Positions 31,865 through 40,559 of a stretch of DNA of 64,000 nt are shown piece after piece. Below the pieces are notes generated by a model. That model ran no database searches and was not told the origin of the DNA. It worked only from the letters and a program-made list of their open reading frames with translations. The DNA is taken from assembly GCF_002899945.2 (NCBI RefSeq), contig NZ_PPEG02000012.1:60849-124848 (forward strand), read 5' to 3'. Both the position numbers and the translations under genes were made by a program. The stretch is from Chryseobacterium viscerum (GTDB taxonomy: Bacteria > Bacteroidota > Bacteroidia > Flavobacteriales > Weeksellaceae). How positions within the stretch are numbered: position 1 is the first letter of the stretch; each line of letters begins with the position of its first letter.

Positions 31865-34162
31865 ATGAAAAATCACAGACCCATTGTTTTTCTGTTTCTA
31901 TTATTTTTAAGTGTACACTTTAAAGCTCAAAAATTTGAAAAATTAGTACAATATGTCAATCCACTGATCGGTACCGAAAAGATGGGGCATACTTACCCGG
32001 GAGCTACCACTCCTTTTGGGGCCGTACAGCTAAGTCCTGAAACGGATACAATCTCTTATGAACTCAACGGAAAATACAATGGTGACGTTTACAAATACTG
32101 CGCCGGCTACCGTTATGAAGATAAAACCATCGTAGGTTTCAGCTCTACCCACTTCAGTGGAACAGGACATTCTGATCTTGGAGACTTTCTGATCATGCCT
32201 ACCGTAGGAAAACTTCAGCTGAATCCCGGAACAGCTTCTCATCCTGAAAGCGGTTACAGAAGTAGGTTTTCACATCAAAACGAAACCGCAGAGGCCGGAT
32301 ACTATAAAGTAAAACTGGATGACCACAATATATTGGCAGAGCTGACCGCAACTCCAAGGGTGGGTATTCACCGCTATACTTTCCCAAAATCTGACCAGTC
32401 ACACATCATCCTGGATCTGATGGCGGGTATTTACAATTATGACGGGAAAAATGTATGGACTTACGTTCGCGTAGAAAATGGAAATACGATCACAGGCTAC
32501 CGCCAAACCAATGGCTGGGCGAGAACCAGAACCGTTTATTTTGCGATGACATTTTCAAAACCTTTTAAATCATATGGTCAGAAAAACTATGATGAAAAAC
32601 AAGTATATAAAGGATTTTGGAGAAAATTTGATCAGAATCAGAATTTCCCGGAGATCGCAGGTAAGAATCTGAAAATGTATTTTGATTTTGACACCAATGA
32701 AAATGAAGCGATTGAAGTTAAACTGGCTATTTCTCCCGTAAGTCAATCCAACGCTTTGGAAAACCTGGAAAAAGAGGCTGGAAGTATGAATTTTGATCAG
32801 ATTAAAACCCAAGCTCAGAACAACTGGAATAAGGAATTAAATAAAATTGTCATCAAAGGTTCTGATACGGAAAAGACGAATTTTTATACTGCAATGTATC
32901 ATACTTTTATCAATCCTACCACTTATATGGACGTCAATGGAGAATATAAAGGATTGGATCAGAATATTCATAAGGCGGAAGGTTTTACTAATTATACTAC
33001 CTTCTCTTTATGGGATACCTATCGTACCCTTCACCCTTTCTTTAATATTATCCAGCCCAAGCGAAACAGTGATATGGTAAAGTCTATGATGGCTCATTAT
33101 AATCAGTTTTCTATGAAAATGCTGCCTATCTGGTCACATTACGCCAATGATAACTGGTGTATGAGTGGCTATCACAGTGTAAGTGTGGTTGCTGATGCCA
33201 TTATTAAAGGAAATTATGAAGGTGATCCTGAAGAGGCGTTAAAAGCATGCATAGAAACTGCTAACAAAAGAAATTACGAGGGCATCGGACAGTATATTGA
33301 TCTTGGGTATATCCCGGCTGAGAAAAGTGGAACTTCAGTCTCTAATACTCTGGAATATGCCTATGACGACTGGGCTATTGCTCAACTTGCCAAACATTTA
33401 AACAAAACTGAAATTTACAATCAGTTTATCAGGCGGTCTGAAAACTGGAAAAATAATTTTGACAAGACCATTGGATTCATGCGTCCACGTCTGGCAGATG
33501 GAAGCTTTAAAAAAGATTTTGATGTGCTGAGTACGCATGGACAAGGTTTTATTGAAGGAAACTCATGGAACTACAGTTTCTTTGTTCCACAAAATCCTGA
33601 TGAGCTGATCACGATGATGGGTGGCAAGAAAAAATTTGCATCCAAACTGGACGAGCTGTTCACTATGCATTTACCCGATGAATTCTTTGCCGATACTGAA
33701 GATATTACCCGGGAAGGAATTATTGGTGGGTATGTTCATGGGAATGAACCTGCTCATCATGTTGCTTATTTCTATAATTGGGCAGGACAGCCATGGAAAA
33801 CACAGGCACAGATCCGCCATATTCTGGAAATGCAGTATAAAGCTACACCGGACGGACTGGGAGGAAATGATGATGCCGGACAAATGAGTGCATGGTATAT
33901 TTTAAGTTCATTAGGATTTTATCCTGTCGCTCCGGGATCAGAAGATTATTCTATCGGAAGCCCTGCGGTTAATAACGCTGTTTTGAACCTGGAAAACGGA
34001 AAAGCTTTTGAAATTGAAGCCATCAATCAGGGTCCAAAAAATGTATATGTTCAGAAAGTTCTTTTGAATGGAAAAGAGATTAAGAATTTTACTTTGAAGC
34101 ATTCTGAGATTATGAATGGTGGGAAGCTTACATTTTATATGTGGAATAAAGCGAAAAAATAA
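31865..34162 (+). CDS. GH92-family alpha-mannosidase, exported
   Basis: About 765 residues. I choose ATG 31865, since the alternative at 31856 is a TTG and the signal peptide (hydrophobic stretch PIVFLFLLFLS, cut near FKAQ) fits the later start. The GH92 hallmarks are present: N-terminal VNPLIGTEKMGHTYPGAT, the sandwich domain, and the C-terminal catalytic half with GGNDDAGQMSAWY and FYPVAPGS. GH92 enzymes are calcium-dependent exo-alpha-mannosidases acting on mannans and N-glycans. It stands alone, with no Sus genes beside it. Confidence 0.95.
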   Translation: MKNHRPIVFLFLLFLSVHFKAQKFEKLVQYVNPLIGTEKMGHTYPGATTPFGAVQLSPETDTISYELNGKYNGDVYKYCAGYRYEDKTIVGFSSTHFSGTGHSDLGDFLIMPTVGKLQLNPGTASHPESGYRSRFSHQNETAEAGYYKVKLDDHNILAELTATPRVGIHRYTFPKSDQSHIILDLMAGIYNYDGKNVWTYVRVENGNTITGYRQTNGWARTRTVYFAMTFSKPFKSYGQKNYDEKQVYKGFWRKFDQNQNFPEIAGKNLKMYFDFDTNENEAIEVKLAISPVSQSNALENLEKEAGSMNFDQIKTQAQNNWNKELNKIVIKGSDTEKTNFYTAMYHTFINPTTYMDVNGEYKGLDQNIHKAEGFTNYTTFSLWDTYRTLHPFFNIIQPKRNSDMVKSMMAHYNQFSMKMLPIWSHYANDNWCMSGYHSVSVVADAIIKGNYEGDPEEALKACIETANKRNYEGIGQYIDLGYIPAEKSGTSVSNTLEYAYDDWAIAQLAKHLNKTEIYNQFIRRSENWKNNFDKTIGFMRPRLADGSFKKDFDVLSTHGQGFIEGNSWNYSFFVPQNPDELITMMGGKKKFASKLDELFTMHLPDEFFADTEDITREGIIGGYVHGNEPAHHVAYFYNWAGQPWKTQAQIRHILEMQYKATPDGLGGNDDAGQMSAWYILSSLGFYPVAPGSEDYSIGSPAVNNAVLNLENGKAFEIEAINQGPKNVYVQKVLLNGKEIKNFTLKHSEIMNGGKLTFYMWNKAKK

Positions 34163-34168
34163 AATATT

Positions 34169-34236
34169 CTCGCAGATTGAGCAGATTGAGCAGATGATTA
34201 GGTTTAAAAATCTGCGTAATCTCCCAGATCTGCGAG
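34169..34236. repeat. Imperfect inverted repeat with internal tandem motif
   Basis: CTCGCAGAT (34169-34177) pairs with ATCTGCGAG (34228-34236). Inside, AGATTGAGC is repeated in tandem on the left arm and ATCTGCGTAATCT lies on the right. A typical Bacteroidota intergenic repeat; it may also act as the GH92 terminator. Confidence 0.6.
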
Positions 34237-34244
34237 TGCTAAGA

Positions 34245-34316
34245 ATAAGTTTTGGCTAAAGCCAATGGAAGATCTATAAATAAAGAGAGCGGGCTAAAGC
34301 CCGCTCCTATTCATTA
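34245..34316. repeat. Dispersed palindromic repeat, copy A
   Basis: Two palindromes in series: TTGGCT-AA-AGCCAA (34252-34265) and GAGCGGGCT-AA-AGCCCGCTC (34287-34306), followed by CTATTCATTATT. Copy B at 35460-35530 matches across its whole length in the same orientation. Confidence 0.8.
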
Positions 34317-35372
34317 TTATTTTCCTGAACATTTTTCGTTGTATAATTTAATTCCTTCAGTTTGTTCCAGATCTTTTAATTTTTTTAATGCGGTACATGC
34401 AACATCTGTTTTGTTTTGAGCAATTGAAATTGAAACTATATTATAAAGTGCATCAGTATTGGTATTATCATATTCATAAGCCTGATTAAAAAAGTAAATT
34501 GCATTATCAAATTTTTGGCTGTTGATAGCTCCTAAACCTTTGTTGAAATTTTCCGAAGAAACTCTCCTATCTTTTACATTCACTGCAATCCCTTTACTTT
34601 CATGATAAGGAATCAAGTTATAAAAAGCTAAACTACCAGAGCCATCTTCCATTTCACTCTTCAATCGATAAGGAATAATAATTTTGTCAAAATTTTCATA
34701 ACCTGTTATATCCCATATTTTATAATCCTCCTGTAAAGTTGTCTTGAATAAATCAATACTTTTCTGGCTATCTTTATTCTGTTTCTTATTATCTGTTTTT
34801 ACTTCAATTTTTTGTTTTTTTGGGGAAATTATGACTTCTCCATCCACAATAAAATTGTGCACAGACTTTTTCTGCGAGTACAAGTCCATCATTTCAGTAA
34901 TTATTCCTTTCGTCAATGTTGGAGTAATATTTCTGGAAGTAATTATAATGGAATCGCCTGCTGAATTATTTGTAAAGTTTTTCACAAGAATAGATGTTTT
35001 GACAAACTTCATCTTTCTTATTTTGTCAGGAAAAGTTATCCCATCTACTTTCTGTATGACAATTAATGAATCTGATGTTAATGTTTCAATTTCATAAGCA
35101 GACTTATCTGATAACTTCATCAAGTTCTTTTCAAATTTAAAATCTTTACATTTTGTTCTTTCTATAGCCCAAGGATCAATAGATTCACATATGTTATTTC
35201 CTTTAATCTTCCATACCAAAAATCGATATGACTCTAATGATAAATCTCGGCTCCCATCTAACATAATAGACTTCACATGTGTCCATGACGTGTTTGATAA
35301 TAATTGAGTGTTTATTTGGGAGCTAAGCTGTAAAGAAGCTGAGAGAAATAAGATTAAAAAGAACTTATACAT
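34317..35372 (-). CDS. Exported protein with C-terminal TPR-like repeat
   Basis: 351 residues, signal peptide at 1-18 (cut near LSSQ). No recognised catalytic domain. The middle has a Lys-rich linker (KKQKIEVKTDNKKQ). The last 75 residues look like TPR helices (FNKGLGAINSQKFDNAIYFF, then DALYNIVSISIAQNKTDVA), and a Cys pair (C333, C348) near the end may form a disulfide. It is more AT-rich than its neighbours and is bracketed by two directly repeated palindromic elements, which suggests it may have moved or been inserted as a unit. Function unknown. Confidence 0.78.
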   Translation of the reverse strand: MYKFFLILFLSASLQLSSQINTQLLSNTSWTHVKSIMLDGSRDLSLESYRFLVWKIKGNNICESIDPWAIERTKCKDFKFEKNLMKLSDKSAYEIETLTSDSLIVIQKVDGITFPDKIRKMKFVKTSILVKNFTNNSAGDSIIITSRNITPTLTKGIITEMMDLYSQKKSVHNFIVDGEVIISPKKQKIEVKTDNKKQNKDSQKSIDLFKTTLQEDYKIWDITGYENFDKIIIPYRLKSEMEDGSGSLAFYNLIPYHESKGIAVNVKDRRVSSENFNKGLGAINSQKFDNAIYFFNQAYEYDNTNTDALYNIVSISIAQNKTDVACTALKKLKDLEQTEGIKLYNEKCSGK

Positions 35373-35459
35373 TGATTATTATTTTTTCCGCACAAAACTA
35401 ATTAAATAAAACTTCATGAAAAGTATACCTCTAATATTTTCTCTTTTTTCTTAATTAAT

Positions 35460-35530
35460 ATAAGTTTTGGCTGAAGCTGATGAAAGATCAAAAATAAAGA
35501 GAGCGGGCTAAAGCCCGCTCCTATTGAATT
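35460..35530. repeat. Dispersed palindromic repeat, copy B
   Basis: Same element as copy A: degraded first palindrome (TTGGCTGAAGCTGA) and an identical second palindrome (35501-35520), followed by CTATTGAATTATT. It directly flanks the other side of the 34317-35372 gene. Confidence 0.8.
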
Positions 35531-35578
35531 ATTGTAATAATCTCTTAATCCGAGACTACATGCTGCGATGTCTCTTTA

Positions 35579-36916
35579 TTACTCTCTCGCTTCAAAAAGC
35601 AATCTCTCCCCAAATTTCTCCTCTGCAATTTTGCCATTATCATACACCAGATGTCCATTGACAAAAGTGTGGGTAACTTTAGAATGGAAGTTCATTCCTT
35701 CTAATGGACTCCAACCGCATTTGTACAGTAAATTATCTTTGGCAACTGTCCAGTCTTCATTTAGATCAACTAAAACAAGATCCGCTTTATAACCTTCTCT
35801 CACAAAACCTCTTTTTTCAACTTTGAAAAGAATTGCAGGATTGTGGCACATCTTTTCAACGATTTTCTCAAGGGAGATTTTACCGTTTTTATAGTTTTCA
35901 AGCATCACAACCAGTGAATGTTGCACTAACGGAGCTCCTGAAGGGCATTTCGTATATACATTGTTCTTTTCTTCTGCAGTATGCGGGGCGTGGTCTGTAG
36001 CAATCACATCAATTCTGTCATCCAGTAACGCTTCCCAAAGGGCATCTTTATCCTTTTGCGTTTTTACAGCTGGATTCCATTTGATAAGATTTCCTCTTGT
36101 TTCGTAATCTTCATTGGTAAAAGTAAGGTGGTGAACACATACCTCAGCAGTGATTTTTTTATCTTTTAAAGGAATATCATTTCGGAAAAGCTCCATTTCC
36201 TTTGCAGTTGAAAGGTGGAAAACGTGAAGTCTCGCACCCGTTTTTTTCGCAAGCTCGATAGCTTTGGATGAAGATTTATAACATGCTTCCTCGCTTCTGA
36301 TCAGGTGATGGAATTTTACAGGAATATCATCCCCATATTCATCCATATATTTTTGAGTATTAGCTCTGATTGTAGCTTCATCTTCACAGTGAACAGCAAT
36401 CAGCATTTTGGTATTGCTGAAAATATTTTCAAGCGTTTCCGGATTATCCACCAACATATTTCCTGTAGATGAACCGAGGAATAATTTGATTCCCGGAACA
36501 TTTCTAGGATTTGTTTTCAAAACTTCCTCCAGATTATCATTGGTTCCGCCCATCATAAAACCATAATTGGCATACGCTTTTTGGGCACCAATCTCATACT
36601 TATCGGCTAACAATTCCTGAGTAACAGCATTCGGAACTGTATTAGGCTGATCAATAAAACTTGTTATTCCCCCTGCAATGGCAGATCGTGATTCACTTTC
36701 AATATCTCCTTTATGAGTAAGCCCCGGATCACGAAAGTGTACCTGATCGTCGATCACTCCTGGAAGAAGAAATTTCCCGGAACCATCAATGGTTTGGTCT
36801 GCATCTTCAGAAATACCGACAGCTATTTTAGAGATTAAATCATTTTCTATTAAGATATCGCTTTCAAAGACTTGTCCTTCGTTGACGATATTTACGTTTT
36901 TTATAAGAACTTTCAT
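35579..36916 (-). CDS. pyrC: Dihydroorotase
   Basis: 445-residue amidohydrolase of pyrimidine biosynthesis: closes N-carbamoyl-aspartate to dihydroorotate. Zinc-binding DQVHFRDPG near residue 57, a His in the AVHCED segment, VFHLST, and the catalytic Asp in TDHAPHT near 300. The lysine carrying the metal-bridging carboxylate seen in type I enzymes cannot be identified with certainty by eye. An allantoinase/hydantoinase-like relative is the only real alternative. Cytoplasmic; divergent from the flippase gene; no other pyr genes nearby. Confidence 0.92.
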   Translation of the reverse strand: MKVLIKNVNIVNEGQVFESDILIENDLISKIAVGISEDADQTIDGSGKFLLPGVIDDQVHFRDPGLTHKGDIESESRSAIAGGITSFIDQPNTVPNAVTQELLADKYEIGAQKAYANYGFMMGGTNDNLEEVLKTNPRNVPGIKLFLGSSTGNMLVDNPETLENIFSNTKMLIAVHCEDEATIRANTQKYMDEYGDDIPVKFHHLIRSEEACYKSSSKAIELAKKTGARLHVFHLSTAKEMELFRNDIPLKDKKITAEVCVHHLTFTNEDYETRGNLIKWNPAVKTQKDKDALWEALLDDRIDVIATDHAPHTAEEKNNVYTKCPSGAPLVQHSLVVMLENYKNGKISLEKIVEKMCHNPAILFKVEKRGFVREGYKADLVLVDLNEDWTVAKDNLLYKCGWSPLEGMNFHSKVTHTFVNGHLVYDNGKIAEEKFGERLLFEARE

Positions 36917-37016
36917 TTCAATTTATTTCCCTACAAAATTAAGATTTTAAGTTTTAATTCACTCCAAAATCACAAAACGAATGCTTAAAGTTTTACATTT
37001 GTAAAAAATTTCGACT

Positions 37017-38444
37017 TTGTACAAAAAACTATTAGGGCAGACAATCATCTATGGAGCGGGGGCTATAGCACCCAGAATTATTTTGTTCATCCTGAATCCA
37101 CTGTTGATCTATAAAATCCCCAATGACGGTTTTGCGATTTTCACACAGCTTTACGCGTGGATTTCGTTTGTTAATATTATCCTTTCTTTTGGTTTTGAAA
37201 CAGCCTATTTCCGATTTTCAGCTGAAGAGGGTAATGAAAAAAGAACTTTCAACACTTCGTTTTGGTTCTTGTTTTCAACCTCCACTATTTTTCTTGCATT
37301 GTGTTATTTATTCAACCAGCCTATTGCTGACTATACAGGATACCATGATAACCCTGAGTACATCAGATGGTTTGCTTTAATTGCCTTTTTTGACAATTTA
37401 CTGGTGATCCCTTTTGCATGGCTACGTTTTCATAACAAACCTATCAAATACTCTGCAGTAAGGGTCGTTCAGGCTATATTTCAGGCCGTTTTTACAGCTG
37501 CATTATTCTTCTGGATTCCGGAGAACATATCAAAAAGTTTTGGGTTGGACCAAAATGTAGATTACCCATTCTTCAGTAATTTGGCAGGAAGTGCATTGGG
37601 AGTTTTACTACTATTTCCTATTATATTAAAGGTAAGATTCCAGTTTGTAACTTCTTTGTTTGGCCGTATGATCAAATATTCCTTCCCTCTTATGCTGGCA
37701 GGACTTGCTTTCATGGTCAATGAAAACTTTGATAAATCTATCCAGAGAAACCATATTTCAGATGAAGAAGCGGGTGCGTATGGGGGTTGTTATAAACTGG
37801 CTGTACTCATGACCTTATTTGTTACTGCTTACCGAATGGGTATAGAGCCTTTCTTTTTTAAACAAATGGATAAAGGCGATGCCAAAAAAACGTATGCTAA
37901 AGTAGCAGAATACTTTGCCTTTTTTGCCTGTGCTGTTGCTTTAGGAATTATTGCCAATATATCCTGGCTGAAAGAAGTTTTTATTCCTAATAAATCTTAC
38001 TGGATTGCTATAGATATCATCCCGATTATTGTTATTGCCAATCTTTGCTTCGGGATCTACTACAACTTTTCCACCTGGTACAAAGTAACCGATAGAACCA
38101 GTGTAGGAACTGTTATTTCATGGCTTGGAGCGGGTATTAATATCGCTCTCAATCTTTTAGCATTAAATTATTATCACAGCATGATCGGCTCTGCATGGGC
38201 TACTTTCAGTGCCTATGTTATTATGATGATCGTATCCTATCTGCTGGGACAAAAATATTACCCTATTCCTTACAGAATGAAGAAAATGGCTTTCTTCCTG
38301 ATATTATTGAGTATCTTTAGTTTTGTCATTGTAAAATATCTCAACTACAATATCATAACCAGTAATTTACTATTTTTGATCTTCACCGGAATTTTGATTT
38401 ATTCTGAAAAAAACCTGATTTTATCGAGAATCAGAAAGAATTAA
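37017..38444 (+). CDS. Polysaccharide/oligosaccharide flippase (MOP superfamily)
   Basis: 475-residue inner-membrane protein with about 14 hydrophobic helices, starting at TTG (MYKKLLGQTIIYGAG), a typical Wzx/MurJ-like beginning. It probably moves a lipid-linked sugar or glycan across the inner membrane. Next in the run is a sugar nucleotidyltransferase (147 bases later), which fits an envelope-glycan role. The TTG start is the only one that keeps the first helix whole; a TACATTTG (-7-like) box lies at 36994-37001, 15 bases before it. Confidence 0.88.
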   Translation: MYKKLLGQTIIYGAGAIAPRIILFILNPLLIYKIPNDGFAIFTQLYAWISFVNIILSFGFETAYFRFSAEEGNEKRTFNTSFWFLFSTSTIFLALCYLFNQPIADYTGYHDNPEYIRWFALIAFFDNLLVIPFAWLRFHNKPIKYSAVRVVQAIFQAVFTAALFFWIPENISKSFGLDQNVDYPFFSNLAGSALGVLLLFPIILKVRFQFVTSLFGRMIKYSFPLMLAGLAFMVNENFDKSIQRNHISDEEAGAYGGCYKLAVLMTLFVTAYRMGIEPFFFKQMDKGDAKKTYAKVAEYFAFFACAVALGIIANISWLKEVFIPNKSYWIAIDIIPIIVIANLCFGIYYNFSTWYKVTDRTSVGTVISWLGAGINIALNLLALNYYHSMIGSAWATFSAYVIMMIVSYLLGQKYYPIPYRMKKMAFFLILLSIFSFVIVKYLNYNIITSNLLFLIFTGILIYSEKNLILSRIRKN

Positions 38445-38591
38445 ACTTTGGTCTTTATTTTGATTATACACAAACCATTGTTATTGTAAACAAATATTTA
38501 AAAAGATATAAATCATACCCCACCAAAGGTTTTAATTATTATCTTTAACCGTATATAAAAACAACTAATAAAAACATCTTTTATATAATTT

Positions 38592-39608
38592 ATGAAAATT
38601 ATTGTTCCTATGGCTGGACGTGGTTCCAGATTACGTCCTCATACACTGACTGTTCCAAAACCTCTTATTCCTATTGCAGGAAAGCCTATCGTACAGAGAT
38701 TGGTGGAAGATATTGCTAAAGTTGCAGGAGAAAATATTGAAGAAGTAGCATTTATCATCGGAGATTTTGGTGCTGAGATCGAGAGATCCCTTATTCAGAT
38801 TGCTGAAAAGCTGGGAGCAAAAGGAAGTATATATTACCAGAACGATCCTCTTGGAACCGCTCATGCTATAAAATGTGCTGAAGAATCTATGCAGGGAGAT
38901 GTTGTTATTGCTTTTGCAGATACCCTTTTCCGTGCAGACTTCCAGTTGGACAAAAATTCTGACGGTGTTATCTGGGTGAAAAGTGTTGAAGATCCATCTG
39001 CTTTCGGAGTTGTAAAATTGGATAACTACGGTTTCATCACAGATTTTGTTGAAAAACCACAGACTTTCGTTTCAGATCTTGCCATCATCGGTATCTATTA
39101 CTTCAACAGTGCAGAAAAACTGATGGATGAGATCAACTACATCATGGATAATGATATTAAAAACGGAGGTGAATACCAATTGACAACAGCACTTGAAAAC
39201 CTTAGAGCAAAAGGAGCTAAGTTTACTCTAGGAAAGGTAAATGACTGGATGGATTGTGGAAACAAAAATGCTACCGTAGAAACCAACAGCAAAATCCTTG
39301 AATACGAAAGAGAGGAAATGATGCATTATCCTGCTTCTGCTGTGATTGAAAACTCTCTGATTATTCAGCCTTGCTTTATTGGTGAAAATGTAAAAATCTC
39401 CAATTCAAAAATAGGTCCGGGAGTTTCATTAGGAAATAATACAGCGATTGTCAACTCTAATATCGAGAACTCTCTCATTCAGGAAAACACAAGAATCAAT
39501 CATGGAAATCTTTCCAATTCTATGATCGGTAATTCTGCACAGTATTTCGGGGTTGCCAGAGAAATTTCTTTAGGTGACTATTCCGTTTTAGATTTTCTGT
39601 CTAAATAA
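38592..39608 (+). CDS. Sugar-phosphate nucleotidyltransferase with left-handed beta-helix
   Basis: 338 residues. N-terminal nucleotidyltransferase domain with the signature PMAGRGSRLRPHT at the start and IAGKPIVQRL; C-terminal hexapeptide-repeat left-handed helix (about 250-338, ISNSKIGPGVSLGNNTAIVN). It transfers NMP to a sugar-1-phosphate, likely glucose-1-phosphate thymidylyl- or uridylyl-type, though the exact nucleotide and sugar cannot be read off. Cytoplasmic. It follows the flippase and precedes a DUF4292 lipoprotein. Confidence 0.9.
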   Translation: MKIIVPMAGRGSRLRPHTLTVPKPLIPIAGKPIVQRLVEDIAKVAGENIEEVAFIIGDFGAEIERSLIQIAEKLGAKGSIYYQNDPLGTAHAIKCAEESMQGDVVIAFADTLFRADFQLDKNSDGVIWVKSVEDPSAFGVVKLDNYGFITDFVEKPQTFVSDLAIIGIYYFNSAEKLMDEINYIMDNDIKNGGEYQLTTALENLRAKGAKFTLGKVNDWMDCGNKNATVETNSKILEYEREEMMHYPASAVIENSLIIQPCFIGENVKISNSKIGPGVSLGNNTAIVNSNIENSLIQENTRINHGNLSNSMIGNSAQYFGVAREISLGDYSVLDFLSK

Positions 39609-39646
39609 CAATAGAAAAATTTTAACTTAAACAAGATATCATCAGG

Positions 39647-39668
39647 CCACACAAAAGATTTTGTGTGG
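39647..39668 (+). terminator. Hairpin after the nucleotidyltransferase gene
   Basis: 10-bp stem CCACACAAAA / TTTTGTGTGG followed by only a short T run (TTTGG), so possibly a weak terminator or attenuator before the next gene. Confidence 0.55.
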
Positions 39669-39713
39669 TTTGGCGTTAATATTGCAACGTATTTTTAATT
39701 TAAAGATAAATAC

Positions 39714-40559
39714 ATGAAAAATTGGATCCCGTTTCTTTTCTTGCTTCTTGCCCTATCGTCCTGTAAGACCCGTACCGCCGCTAAAAACGATACAGATCAC
39801 ACGCGGGATAGCATTAATACTACAAAAGATGACGGAAATCCAAAAGATGTAAACGAACCGGTGAGAGAGAAACTCACTTTTTACGAACATGTATTAATTG
39901 CACCAAAATTTGAACAGATAAAAATTGACAGTAAAGTACGGGTAGAAACAGGAAGTTTTGTTCCGACACTGGATGCTACCATCTATATTGAAAATGATAA
40001 AAAAGTATGGATGAATCTTAGGGCTTTATTCATCAATGCTGCCAGAGGGATTGCAACTCCTGAAGGAATAAAAGGACAGGATAAGATCAATAAAACTTAT
40101 ATAGACTCGGACTTCGATTATCTTAATAATTTACTGAACGTCAACTTTATTGATTATAAATCATTGGAAAAGATCTTATTAGGGAGAACTTTTGTAAAGA
40201 TCAATGACAGACAATTTGATCTGACTCAAAATGCACAAGGCTTCAAAATGGTTTCTAATATCAATCAGAAAATTATGACGGATGAAAAAAACAGGGAATA
40301 TAAAATTGCCCTGCAGTATGATACTAATTACGATCTACTATCTGTCAATCTAAAAGATATTTTATCTTCAGATGAGCTGGATGTTTCTTACAGCGACTGG
40401 AATGAATATGAAGGAATCCGCCTTCCGAAATATGTTAAAATAATTATAAAAGGCTCAAAATCTAGTCAGATTTTAATTGAAAATACGAAATTTGACTTTT
40501 CGAGGATGGAAACACCTTATTCTGTACCATCTAGTTATAAGAAAATTGAGATTAAATGA
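39714..40559 (+). CDS. DUF4292 lipoprotein
   Basis: 281 residues with a lipoprotein signal peptide (lipobox LSSC, Cys17). The body is a beta-rich, lipoprotein-carrier-like domain (VRVETGSFVPTLDATIYIE, WMNLRALF), as expected for DUF4292, a family thought to resemble LolA/LolB-type folds. Probably anchored in the periplasm or outer membrane. Its last bases overlap the EnvC-like gene start by 4 (ATGA), so the two are coupled and may work together at the envelope; that is inferred. Confidence 0.87.
   Translation: MKNWIPFLFLLLALSSCKTRTAAKNDTDHTRDSINTTKDDGNPKDVNEPVREKLTFYEHVLIAPKFEQIKIDSKVRVETGSFVPTLDATIYIENDKKVWMNLRALFINAARGIATPEGIKGQDKINKTYIDSDFDYLNNLLNVNFIDYKSLEKILLGRTFVKINDRQFDLTQNAQGFKMVSNINQKIMTDEKNREYKIALQYDTNYDLLSVNLKDILSSDELDVSYSDWNEYEGIRLPKYVKIIIKGSKSSQILIENTKFDFSRMETPYSVPSSYKKIEIK

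Noticed and set aside
34163..35578. Insertion sequence or transposon around the TPR-like gene
   Set aside because: No transposase and no target-site duplication visible; only repeats flank the gene.
36994..37001. TACATTTG as a firm promoter of the flippase gene
   Set aside because: The -7 match is exact but there is no TTG at the right distance and the leader would be only about 10 bases; mentioned in the gene entry but not claimed as a feature.
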